Below are positions 8,080 through 15,864 of a DNA stretch of 46,265 nt, piece after piece (the stretch's first letter is position 1; each line of letters opens with the position of its first letter). Source of the DNA: Mycolicibacterium vaccae NBRC 14118 = CIP 105934. GTDB taxonomy: Bacteria; Actinomycetota; Actinomycetes; Mycobacteriales; Mycobacteriaceae. Made by a program: the position numbers and the translations under genes. The notes below the pieces were generated by a model, which was given only the letters and a program-made list of their open reading frames with translations, did not search any database and was not told the DNA's origin. The stretch covers positions 1 to 46,265 of the forward strand of contig NZ_BCRS01000023.1 of the NCBI RefSeq assembly GCF_001552715.1, given 5' to 3'.

Positions 8080-9201
8080 ATGGTGAGCCCGGCCACGCCG
8101 ACGGCGGCGGACGCTGACGCGGGACTCGTCACCGCCGACACCCCGTTCACGCCGGCCGACGACGACTTCCACCGCTCCCCCGACGACAACCCGTACTGGG
8201 CCGAGACCACCTGGTGGTCGTTCAATGTGCCCGAACGCAAGCTCGGCGGCTGGTTGCACGCGCAGTTCAACACCACCCGGGGCACCGTGACCTGGCGGGT
8301 GTACGTCTGGGACGACAGCGGCGCCGGGGCCGACGAGGTCCGCTACTTCCGCATGGAGCCCGAGGTTCCGATGCAGGAACCGACGCCCGACCTACGCCGG
8401 ATCGCGATCCCCGGCGGCGGATTCTCCGTCACGATGCTGCGCCCGCTCCGCGACTACCGCATCGAGTACACCGATGCGAGAGCAGGATTCGCCGTGCGCC
8501 TGATGTTCGCAGGTGTGCACGACCCGCGTCGCTACACCCCGGGTGAGCCACCGTTCATGGAGCACACCCATCTCGATCAGCTCGGCCACGTCACCGGTGA
8601 ACTCACCCTGGACGGCGACACCGTCCCCATCGACTGCTTTTCGATCCGGGACCGGTCCTGGGCGCCGCGGGGTGCGCCGTCGCCGGCCCGAGGCACACCG
8701 GCGGGCAGCGTGTCGGCCCGGGGCGTCGACGAACAGTCGCGGGTGCGTCACCCGGGTGGCCCGCGGTGGCGCGAGATCGAACGCGAGCGGGGACGTGGGC
8801 GCATCCAGTACATCTTCGGCCACGCCGGCGCAGACCTCGGTTTCCTGGCGTTCGCCCGGGTCGCCGACGGCGACGCGCAGGGCTGGTCGCCCCTCAACCA
8901 CGGATGGCTGCTGCGCGACGGTCGTTTCGAGCGGCTGGACAAGTCCACCAGCCGGATGCGCAACTTCCGGGACCCCGTGACCGGCTGGAGCGCCCACATG
9001 GACGTCCGACTCACCGACCTGTCCGGCCGCACGATGGACGCTGAAGGTTTCACCGTGAGCCATATCTGCGAACGCGGCGGCGGCAGTACCGCATTGATGC
9101 GTTGGGAGTTCGACGGCCGGATCGGTTGGGGTGAGGACCAGGACATCTGGCACCCGAAACACTTCGCCCGCATGCTCGAAGCCATGCACGCGGTGCGGTG
9201 A
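8080..9201 (+). CDS. Conserved protein of unknown function (373 aa), possibly DUF7064/AttH-like fold
   Basis: No catalytic motif I can name. The sequence is rich in Trp, Tyr and short beta-strand-like stretches, such as YWAETTWWSFNVPERKLGG and TVTWRVYVWDD in the N-terminal third, with an acidic lead of about 30 residues and no signal peptide or membrane segment. The overall look recalls proteins annotated DUF7064/DUF7065 or AttH/hydroxyneurosporene synthase-like that occur near lipid-catabolism genes, but this is recollection of style, not a match. Start ATG 8080 (GTG 8083 also possible). It sits between the thioesterase and CoA-transferase on the same strand, with its own candidate promoter, so a role in handling the same lipid substrate is likely. 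Confidence 0.75.
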   Translation: MVSPATPTAADADAGLVTADTPFTPADDDFHRSPDDNPYWAETTWWSFNVPERKLGGWLHAQFNTTRGTVTWRVYVWDDSGAGADEVRYFRMEPEVPMQEPTPDLRRIAIPGGGFSVTMLRPLRDYRIEYTDARAGFAVRLMFAGVHDPRRYTPGEPPFMEHTHLDQLGHVTGELTLDGDTVPIDCFSIRDRSWAPRGAPSPARGTPAGSVSARGVDEQSRVRHPGGPRWREIERERGRGRIQYIFGHAGADLGFLAFARVADGDAQGWSPLNHGWLLRDGRFERLDKSTSRMRNFRDPVTGWSAHMDVRLTDLSGRTMDAEGFTVSHICERGGGSTALMRWEFDGRIGWGEDQDIWHPKHFARMLEAMHAVR

Positions 9202-9246
9202 CCCGGTGACGTCCGAGGTGGATGCCGAGATCATGAGGAGCAGCAG

Positions 9247-10455
9247 GTGACCGGACCCTTTGACGGTGTGCGCGTGGTGGAGGTCGCCGCATGGACGTTC
9301 GTCCCCGGCGCGGGCGCCATCATGGCCGACCTCGGCGCCGACGTGATCAAGGTGGAGCCGCCCACCGGTGATCCGCAGCGGGCCCTGCGCAACGCGCTCA
9401 ACGCCGACGACACGTCGCCGAACCCGTTCCTGCACGTGCCCAACCGAGGCAAGCGCAGCATCACGCTGGACCTGACCTCTCCGTCCGGGCTCGCCACCCT
9501 GGTGCAGCTCACCAGCAACGCCGACGTCTTCCTCACCAGTTACCTGCCGAAGGTCCGGGCGAAGCTCGGCATCGACGTCGACGACCTGCGCGCCGGCCAT
9601 CCCCGGCTGATCTATGTGCGTGGCTCTGGTTGGGGCACAGCGGGTTCGATGGCCGACACGGGTGGTTTCGATTCGGCCGCGGCCTGGTCGGCCGCCGGCG
9701 TGCAGCACAAACTGACCGCGCCGGGCGCCGACGCTCCTGTCGCGCAGCCCGCCGCGTTCTTCGACCTGCAGGGCTCCAGCGCCATCGCCGGCGCGGTCGC
9801 GATGGCCCTGTACCGGCGCGAACGGACCGGCGAGGGCGCAGTGGTCGATGTGTCGCTGCTCAACACCGGGATGTGGACCATGGGACCGGATCTGGCCGCC
9901 ACCGCGGCGGGCAGCGGCGAACTCCCGCGGATGGACCGCCGCGACGCGCCCAATCCGATCGTCAACCTGTACCGCACCGCCGACGACCGCTGGCTGAACC
10001 TCGTCTGCCTGCAGGCGGATCGCTTCTGGATCGAACTGTGCGAACTGATCGACCGTTCCGACCTCGCCGACGACGAACGGTTCGCCGACGGCATGTCCCG
10101 ATACGTCAACCGCAGCGCCTGTATCGCCGAACTCGACAAGACCTTCGGCGCGCGCACCATGGCCGAGTGGCAGGCCGCGCTGGCGGGGTTCTCCGGAGTC
10201 TGGTCTGCCGCAGCGACCTTCGAGGAGGTCTGCGCCAGTCCCCAGGTCGCGGCGAACGGGTATCTGCCCACCGTCACCGGCGCCGACGGGCGCGAGTTCC
10301 GGCTGGTGGCACCGCCGTACCAGTTCGACGGGCGACCCGTCGCGCCCACCGCCGGGGCTCCCGAACTGGGCCAGCACACCGAGGAGGTCCTACTGGAATC
10401 GGGTTGGGACTGGGACCAGATCAGCGAACTGCGCGACAGCGGCGCCCTGGGCTGA
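9247..10455 (+). CDS. Class III CoA-transferase, CaiB/BaiF family (402 aa)
   Basis: Moves CoA between an acyl-CoA donor and a free carboxylic acid. N-terminal signature FDGVRVVEVAAWTFVPGAG followed by MADLGADVIKVEPPTGDP is diagnostic. The catalytic Asp of the family fits Asp142 in GGFDSAAAW. SLDLTSP-like text appears as ITLDLTSPSG at 72-81. GTG start 9247 follows GAGGAGCAGCAG, a reasonable ribosome-binding site. It ends 8 nt before the convergent GntR gene. With the ligase and thioesterase upstream it gives the locus three separate ways to load or unload CoA. Interlocked-dimer architecture is expected from the family. Confidence 0.94.
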   Translation: MTGPFDGVRVVEVAAWTFVPGAGAIMADLGADVIKVEPPTGDPQRALRNALNADDTSPNPFLHVPNRGKRSITLDLTSPSGLATLVQLTSNADVFLTSYLPKVRAKLGIDVDDLRAGHPRLIYVRGSGWGTAGSMADTGGFDSAAAWSAAGVQHKLTAPGADAPVAQPAAFFDLQGSSAIAGAVAMALYRRERTGEGAVVDVSLLNTGMWTMGPDLAATAAGSGELPRMDRRDAPNPIVNLYRTADDRWLNLVCLQADRFWIELCELIDRSDLADDERFADGMSRYVNRSACIAELDKTFGARTMAEWQAALAGFSGVWSAAATFEEVCASPQVAANGYLPTVTGADGREFRLVAPPYQFDGRPVAPTAGAPELGQHTEEVLLESGWDWDQISELRDSGALG

Positions 10456-10463
10456 ACACCATG

Positions 10464-11300
10464 TCAGACAAAGAGATCGACCACCGTCTCCTTGGCAATG
10501 CCACCCCACAGCATACTGCGGCCGGCACGGTCCATGTGAGCTGCCCACAGCTCCCGCGCCTCGACCGCGGACCCGGCCTCCACCAGCGCGGTGAACTTGG
10601 TGAAGGTGCGCACCGTACGTTTGAACTGCTTCTCGATCTCGGCCTGGTCGGTCACCGACCGCATCACCCGGGTCATGTGCCTGGTCACCACGTCGCGCAA
10701 CACCGCAGCGATCAGCATCACGGTCTTGTTTCCGGCCCGCTCCATGATCAGGTCGTGGAACCGGAACGTCGCAGCCGACCACTCGGCGAAATCCGCTCCC
10801 GCGGTGCCCTCGTCGACCAGGGCCGCCAGCGCGCCGGCCGCCGCCTTGAGATCGGCGATGTCACCCGGGGTCGCGCGCTGCGCGAGCATCTCCGCCGCAG
10901 CCGGCTCGAACACTTTCCGCGCCTCGTACACGTCGGCGAGGGTGGTGCCCGACATCTGCAGCAGCAGACCGAAATGACGTGCGGCGACCGAGGTTTCGGG
11001 CGAGCACACCAACACCCCGCCGCGCGACCCGCGGCGGACCACGATCAGCGATTCGCTCTCCAGAATGCGGAACGCCTCCCGCAGCGTGGGCCGGGAGACG
11101 CCGAACTGCTTGACCAGTTCCACCTCGGTGGGCAGCGCGTCCCCTTCGTTGAGCACACCGCGCACGATCTGTCTGCGCAACTCGTCGGCGATGAGTTCGG
11201 CCGTCTTCGGGGCCCTGACCAATTTGCTCACGTTCTTCGGACGGTTCACCGCGTCCACCACGCCACCCGCCCTCGCCGTGTCGATACCCGACCTCGTCAA
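10464..11300 (-). CDS. GntR-family (FadR/FCD) transcriptional regulator (278 aa)
   Basis: Single-unit FadR-type regulator. Winged helix at about residues 30-100, with LPTEVELVKQFGVSRPTLRE as helix-turn-helix and RRGSRGGVLV as wing; an all-helical FCD domain follows (about 115-255) with the expected His residues in FRFHDLIMERAGN and WAAHMDRAG. The TTG at 11300 gives the longest reading; GTG codons a few residues downstream are alternative starts. It diverges from the aldehyde dehydrogenase, with a shared 17-bp element in the 43-nt gap, so autoregulation and control of that dehydrogenase are plausible. It is a second regulator of the same superfamily in the locus. Confidence 0.9.
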   Translation of the reverse strand: MTRSGIDTARAGGVVDAVNRPKNVSKLVRAPKTAELIADELRRQIVRGVLNEGDALPTEVELVKQFGVSRPTLREAFRILESESLIVVRRGSRGGVLVCSPETSVAARHFGLLLQMSGTTLADVYEARKVFEPAAAEMLAQRATPGDIADLKAAAGALAALVDEGTAGADFAEWSAATFRFHDLIMERAGNKTVMLIAAVLRDVVTRHMTRVMRSVTDQAEIEKQFKRTVRTFTKFTALVEAGSAVEARELWAAHMDRAGRSMLWGGIAKETVVDLFV

Positions 11301-11308
11301 TTACCTCA

Positions 11309-11325
11309 CTGATATTACTGATTCC
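11309..11325 (+). promoter_or_regulatory. Shared 17-bp element (site 4) between GntR and aldehyde dehydrogenase
   Basis: CTGATATTACTGATTCC contains the core TACTGATT and two direct copies of ACTGAT (11308-11313, 11317-11322). The wider TCACTGATATTACTGA is an imperfect palindrome (12 of 16 positions symmetric). It sits 9 nt from the regulator's TTG and about 19 nt from the dehydrogenase ATG, an ideal place for divergent control. Confidence 0.5.
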
Positions 11326-11343
11326 GACCCCCAGGAGCATTCG

Positions 11344-12816
11344 ATGACCTCGACCCCACTGGCCACCCGCGGACTGTTCATCGACGGCGCCTGGACCGAC
11401 GGCGAGGGTGACGAGACACTGCAGGTACTCAATCCCGCCACCGAGCAGACGATCGCCGAGGTGCCGCAGGCCACCCCGGCCGACGTCGATGCCGCCGTGG
11501 CCGCGGCGCGGCGTGCGTTCGACGAGGGCCCCTGGCCGTCGATGCGACCCGCCGAGCGCGCCCGCATCCTCGCGGCGATGGCCGATGAACTCGACCGCCG
11601 CCGCGCCGACCTGGTCGAGCTGAACATCACCGAAGCCGGGTCGACGCGGATGCTCGCCGAGATCCTGCAGGTCGGCACGCCCATCGACCATTTCCGGGAC
11701 ATGGCCGACCGGGTGCTGCCCCGGTTCGCGTTCGAGCAGCCGGTGCCGCCGGTCTACGGCAACGGCATCGGTCAGGGCGTCGTCGTGCGCGAACCCTACG
11801 GGGTGGCCGCGCTGATCACCGCGTTCAACTTCCCGTTCCTGCTCAACCTCGCCAAACTCGGGCCCGCCCTGGCGGCGGGGTGCACCGCGGTGCTCAAGTC
11901 CTCGCCGTACACGCCGCTGGAAGCACTGGTGCTCGGCGAGGTCGCCGAGGCGGCGGGACTCCCGCCGGGCACGCTGAACATCGTCACCGGTGATGTCGCG
12001 GCGGGCGAGACACTGACCCGGCACCCCGGGGTGGACATCGTCAGCTTCACCGGCTCCGACGCCGTCGGCCGCAAGGTGTACGGCCAGGGCGCGGAGAGCA
12101 TCAAGAAGGTGGTTCTCGAGCTGGGCGGCAAGTCGGCGAACATCATCCTCGAGGACACTGACCTGGACAAGGTTCTGGAGAGCGTGCTGGGCGGGTTCAT
12201 CACCCACGCCGGGCAGGGCTGCGCACTGCAGACGCGAATTCTGGTGCACCGGTCGCTGCACGACGACCTGGTGGCCCGGATCGTCGGCGTACTCGGGTTC
12301 ATCCCGGTCGGTGACCCGGCCGACCCGGCCACGATGGTGGGCCCGCTGATCCGCGACGTCCAGCGCGCCCGGGTGGAGGCGATGATCGCGGTGGGCGTGG
12401 ACGAAGGCGCTGAGATCGCCTACGGAGGTGGCCGGCCCGCGCACCTCGAACGGGGTTACTTCGTGGAGCCGACGCTGTTCGTCGGCGTCGACAACGGGAT
12501 GCGCATCGCCCAGGAGGAGTTCTTCGGGCCGGTCGCGGTGGTGATCCCGTTCAGCGACGACGACGAGGCGGTGCGGATCGCCAACGACAGCCGGTACGGC
12601 CTGTCCGGCGGAGTGTGGTCGGCCGACCCGCTGCGGGCCGCCGCGGTCGCGCGCCGACTACGCACCGGCATGGTCGTGATCAACGGTGGCGGCGGCGGGC
12701 TGAATCCGGCGGCACCGTTCGGCGGGTACAAACAGAGCGGCATCGGCCGCGAGTTCGGAGAGTACGGCCTCGCAGAGTATCTGCAGCACAAGACACTTCA
12801 ATGGCCGACCAGCTGA
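11344..12816 (+). CDS. Aldehyde dehydrogenase, NAD(P)-dependent (490 aa)
   Basis: Oxidises an aldehyde to the acid with NAD(P)+. Asn162 in AFNFPF helps bind the intermediate, the general base Glu259 is in VVLELGGKSAN, and the nucleophile Cys293 is in HAGQGCALQTR; the NAD-binding FTGSDAVGR is at 235-243. Length is standard for the superfamily. ATG 11344 is preceded by CCAGGAG. The small secreted-protein gene downstream overlaps it by 16 nt. In context, an alcohol produced by the P450 could be taken to the acid and then to the CoA ester, but the two genes are in different transcripts and this route is inferred. Confidence 0.95.
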   Translation: MTSTPLATRGLFIDGAWTDGEGDETLQVLNPATEQTIAEVPQATPADVDAAVAAARRAFDEGPWPSMRPAERARILAAMADELDRRRADLVELNITEAGSTRMLAEILQVGTPIDHFRDMADRVLPRFAFEQPVPPVYGNGIGQGVVVREPYGVAALITAFNFPFLLNLAKLGPALAAGCTAVLKSSPYTPLEALVLGEVAEAAGLPPGTLNIVTGDVAAGETLTRHPGVDIVSFTGSDAVGRKVYGQGAESIKKVVLELGGKSANIILEDTDLDKVLESVLGGFITHAGQGCALQTRILVHRSLHDDLVARIVGVLGFIPVGDPADPATMVGPLIRDVQRARVEAMIAVGVDEGAEIAYGGGRPAHLERGYFVEPTLFVGVDNGMRIAQEEFFGPVAVVIPFSDDDEAVRIANDSRYGLSGGVWSADPLRAAAVARRLRTGMVVINGGGGGLNPAAPFGGYKQSGIGREFGEYGLAEYLQHKTLQWPTS

Positions 12817-13262
12817 GGGCGCGGGGTCGGGTTGCGGCCGCGGCGGTCGCTGCGGCCGCGACGCTTTGGGTTCCGAGTGCCCAGGCGGATCCACCGCCAC
12901 CGCGGCCGCCGGGAAGCCCTCAGTACATCGACCACACCGTCTGGGAGTATCACCCCGGACCGGACGGCGAACGCGCCACCCTCCGGATCTATCCGACCTC
13001 CTGGGGGTGGGGCTCGGCCGGAATGTTCAGCAACGGCGCACAGCTCTACGACGCGTGGGCCGAACTACTGCAGCATGCCCCTGACGCCAACACCCTGACC
13101 ATGCAGCATCAGTTCTTCTGCCACTGGCAGCAGAACGCGTTCACCAACCCGGGCAAGGTGGGCACGTGGAACCTGGAGCCGTGGCGGCCGGTGGTCTCGA
13201 ACACCATGCTGTTCAACGCCGGATGCAATCCGGGTGGCCCGGACGACGTGCTCAACTGGTGA
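12801..13262 (+). CDS. Small secreted protein, DUF2599-like (153 aa)
   Basis: N-terminal signal peptide: short charged start MADQLRARGR, a run of about 14 Ala/Val-rich hydrophobic residues, and a likely cut at AQA-DP near residue 32. The mature part is about 120 aa with RIYPTSWGW, a Cys pair (FFCHWQQ and NAGCNPGG) likely disulfide bonded, and WNLEPWRP. These resemble the actinobacterial DUF2599 family, whose function is unknown. The start lies inside the dehydrogenase gene (16-nt overlap) and the end overlaps the convergent RsiV-like gene by 11 nt, so this small gene is squeezed between two larger ones. Confidence 0.8.
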   Translation: MADQLRARGRVAAAAVAAAATLWVPSAQADPPPPRPPGSPQYIDHTVWEYHPGPDGERATLRIYPTSWGWGSAGMFSNGAQLYDAWAELLQHAPDANTLTMQHQFFCHWQQNAFTNPGKVGTWNLEPWRPVVSNTMLFNAGCNPGGPDDVLNW

Positions 13263-13989
13263 TGGGCAGGAACTCCGGCGCGATCAGGTCGGTGACCGCG
13301 GCCCACGGCACCGTGAGAGTGCGTACTCCGCGCCCGATCTGGCCGTCCGGGAAGTACAGCTCGATGCCGTCCGCGGTCGGCACCCAGAACTTGAAGTTCC
13401 GTTTCAACGGTGCCATCGCGGTTCCGTATTCGGCCCAGCCGCCCAGCGGTGGTGTCGGGTACACCACGGGCAGAATCTTCTTCGTCAGCTCCGACAGCCG
13501 CACCAGGCCTGCCTGCCCGTCGACGAACAGATTGTCCCAGACGATCTGAATCCCGCTGCGGGAGTCGAACACCCGGGTCGCGACCGCGTCCACCGGCATG
13601 TTCGGCAACTCAGTGGCGTGATACTGACCGGTGAACAGCGCAGAGATGGTCATCGGCCGAAACAGCAACCGGCCCTGGGAGCGGAACGTCCACGGCGAGC
13701 TCTTGCTGGCGCTCGCGGCGTACAGCCACACCTGTCCGTCGGCCTCGTCGTCGAGGATCCGGTTGATCGCATCGGTCACCGCCGGGTCACCGCCGACAAC
13801 CTTGTCGTAGTTGACCGTCCAGTCGCCGGGACCCTGCGGACTGACACCGGTGCGCACGTCGGGCACCACGGTGTAGACGACGCCATTGGAGGTCGTGTCG
13901 GCGCTCGCGGGATGCGCGGCGCCGACCACCGCGGCCGTCGCGACCGCCACCGCACCGATCAGCCGGCCGACGCGGCCCGTGCTCGTCAT
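13252..13989 (-). CDS. Secreted RsiV/DUF3298-like protein (245 aa), last gene of the mce operon
   Basis: A clear signal peptide (MTSTGRVGRLIG, hydrophobic Ala/Val core, cut likely after PASA near residue 30) precedes a mature domain of about 215 aa. The C-terminal half (SGIQIVWDNLFVDGQAGLVR through PDGIELYFPDGQIG-like text) has the layout of the DUF3298/RsiV extracellular domain also found in mycobacterial secreted antigens. It starts 13 nt downstream of the Mce-associated protein gene and so ends the mce transcript. No enzyme motif seen. An accessory role at the cell envelope, perhaps in lipid binding for the Mce system, is inference only. Confidence 0.78.
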   Translation of the reverse strand: MTSTGRVGRLIGAVAVATAAVVGAAHPASADTTSNGVVYTVVPDVRTGVSPQGPGDWTVNYDKVVGGDPAVTDAINRILDDEADGQVWLYAASASKSSPWTFRSQGRLLFRPMTISALFTGQYHATELPNMPVDAVATRVFDSRSGIQIVWDNLFVDGQAGLVRLSELTKKILPVVYPTPPLGGWAEYGTAMAPLKRNFKFWVPTADGIELYFPDGQIGRGVRTLTVPWAAVTDLIAPEFLPITS

Positions 13990-14002
13990 CTCCGCGGACC
14001 GC

Positions 14003-14584
14003 TCAGGCCAGCTCGACGTCGCCGGCCAGCCACCGGCCGTCGACCTTGTCCATCGTCATGATGATCCGGTTACGGTCCAGTCGGGGTTCGGGATTCAGCG
14101 CGTTCGTGACGGCCTGGTCCACGAACAGCATGACCTCGACCCTGGCCGGTGTCGCCGACTTGATCCCTGCCGCGATCACCGTCCCGGTGGCCTTCGCCTT
14201 GTTGTCGATCAGCACCTGTTTCAGCCCCGCGCTGGACTGGCTGTACATGTCCTTGAACTCGCCGGTGGCGCCGTCGAGGACAGCTGCGAAGTTCGAATCG
14301 AGTTTCGCGGCGTCGACCCCGGTCAGGATCACCGCGTACTGCTGCGCGGCAGCCGACGCCTGCTCCTGCGCGTCGGCGAGGATGCGCTGGTTGTGCACCT
14401 CCCAGCCCAGCATCCCGGCGGCGGCCAGCGCGCCCGCCAGCAGCACCGCACCCCCGCCGACGCCCACGGCGCGCCACGACGGGCGTCGCAGACCTGCCCG
14501 GGGGGCGTCATCCGGTTCGCCGTCAAGCGAACCGGCCGTCTCAAGCTCGGTCTCCAGCGTCAGAACCTGGTCTCGGTTCGTCAT
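14003..14584 (-). CDS. Mce-associated membrane protein (193 aa)
   Basis: Mam-type protein: a cytoplasmic N-terminus of about 50 residues, one transmembrane helix around residues 51-73 (VGGGAVLLAGALAAAGMLGW), then an extracytoplasmic SnoaL/NTF2-like domain typical of proteins encoded after mceF. The ending DKVDGRWLAGDVELA is characteristic of this group. ATG 14584 is chosen because GAGAGGA lies 8 nt upstream; ATG 14608 in the same frame would add 8 residues. It lies 29 nt after mceF. Family knowledge: such proteins stabilise or assist Mce importers; sequence alone shows only membrane anchoring and domain shape. Confidence 0.85.
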   Translation of the reverse strand: MTNRDQVLTLETELETAGSLDGEPDDAPRAGLRRPSWRAVGVGGGAVLLAGALAAAGMLGWEVHNQRILADAQEQASAAAQQYAVILTGVDAAKLDSNFAAVLDGATGEFKDMYSQSSAGLKQVLIDNKAKATGTVIAAGIKSATPARVEVMLFVDQAVTNALNPEPRLDRNRIIMTMDKVDGRWLAGDVELA

Positions 14585-14613
14585 CGGTGTGGTCCTCTCG
14601 ACGGTCATCGGGG

Positions 14614-15864
14614 TCAGGGTCCGCGCGGTGGCGGCGGCAACGGAAGGTCCGGGCCCGCATAGGGTGTCGGAATCGTGAGCGGGCCGGTCGGGGTCGGATC
14701 GGCCCGCTGCAGCGGGTTCGCACCCGGCGGCGGACCGGCCGTGTCGGCGCCGGGCGGCACCGGCACGCTGCGCGCGCCCCGCACCAGGTACTTCGGATCG
14801 GGGTTGGGGCAATAGGTGTACAGGTACGGCTCGGGGAAGTCGCCGACCGTCGGCGGTGACTTCGGGAGGTTGAAGTCGCACGAATGCCGTGGATACAGGT
14901 TCACCGCGCCCCACACGCCGCCGTCGCGGAACGTGCTGGCCACCGCCTCCAGCGCCGACCCTGCGCGGTACTGGGGGAAGAACAGCTCCTGCAGTGCGGG
15001 CACCCTGATGTAGGACTGCTGGGCGACGGTGGTCAGGTTGCCGAGCAGCTGGACCATCGTGGGTGAGTTGTCGGCGATGAGAGCGTCGATGCCGGAGAAC
15101 GCGGTCGGCGCGGTATCCACCAGCGTCCGGTAGCCGCCGTCCATCCGCTCCACCCCGCCGAGGATCGAGTCCAGATCCGTCGCCGTCGCCTCGAGCCCGG
15201 GGCTGACGTCGTGCACGGTCGAGAGCACCACCTTGCTGTTGCGGATCAGGCGCGCCGTCTGCGGCAGCACCGAGTCGAGCGTGGACACCAGGAACGCGCC
15301 GCCGTCCAGGATGGCGGCGAGCTTCTGTCCGCCCTGCGGTCCCACCCGGAGCTCGTCGAGCACGGCGGACAGTTGCTCGGTGTCGATCTGCTGGAGGGTC
15401 CCGTCCAGGTCGGCCAGCAAAGTCGGCAACGTCACCGGGGTTTGTGTTCTGTCCCTGTCGATCTCGTCACCGTCGGCGAGATAGGGTCCGTCGTTGCGGT
15501 CGGCGCGGAAGTCGAGATACTGCTCGCCGGCCGGCGACAGGGCCGAGACCCGCGCGTGGGTGTCGGCGGGGATCTGCACGTCGGGGCGGATCGCCGCGAC
15601 CGCGACGACGCCGTCGGAGGTCATGTCGACCGAGCGGACGCGGCCGACCGGTACGCCGCGCAGCGTCACGTCCTGGCCCGGCAACAGGCCGCCCGTCACC
15701 GGGAGATGCACGCGCACCAGGGTGTCGGACCTGGTCGGATCAAGTTGCAGCGTCCCGAACAACACGTAGACGACGCCGACCACGAACATCATCGCCAGCG
15801 CACAGGCCGACAGCCCCAGCCGCCTGGCGCGCACGAACTCGGCCGTGTCGCGCAGGACGCTCAC
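14614..15864 (-). CDS. mceF: MCE-family protein MceF (416 aa)
   Basis: Sixth Mce substrate-channel protein. One N-terminal transmembrane anchor (about residues 19-38, ALAMMFVVGVVYVLF), an MlaD/MCE domain (about 45-120, with GQDVTLRGVPVGRVRSVD), a long helical region to about 300, a Cys pair (HSCDFNLP and TYCPNPDP), and a proline-rich tail from about residue 365. The GTG at 15864 overlaps the mceE stop (GTGA). Mce proteins assemble as heterohexamers spanning the periplasm to carry lipids to the YrbE permease; position in the operon defines it as F. Confidence 0.93.
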   Translation of the reverse strand: MSVLRDTAEFVRARRLGLSACALAMMFVVGVVYVLFGTLQLDPTRSDTLVRVHLPVTGGLLPGQDVTLRGVPVGRVRSVDMTSDGVVAVAAIRPDVQIPADTHARVSALSPAGEQYLDFRADRNDGPYLADGDEIDRDRTQTPVTLPTLLADLDGTLQQIDTEQLSAVLDELRVGPQGGQKLAAILDGGAFLVSTLDSVLPQTARLIRNSKVVLSTVHDVSPGLEATATDLDSILGGVERMDGGYRTLVDTAPTAFSGIDALIADNSPTMVQLLGNLTTVAQQSYIRVPALQELFFPQYRAGSALEAVASTFRDGGVWGAVNLYPRHSCDFNLPKSPPTVGDFPEPYLYTYCPNPDPKYLVRGARSVPVPPGADTAGPPPGANPLQRADPTPTGPLTIPTPYAGPDLPLPPPPRGP

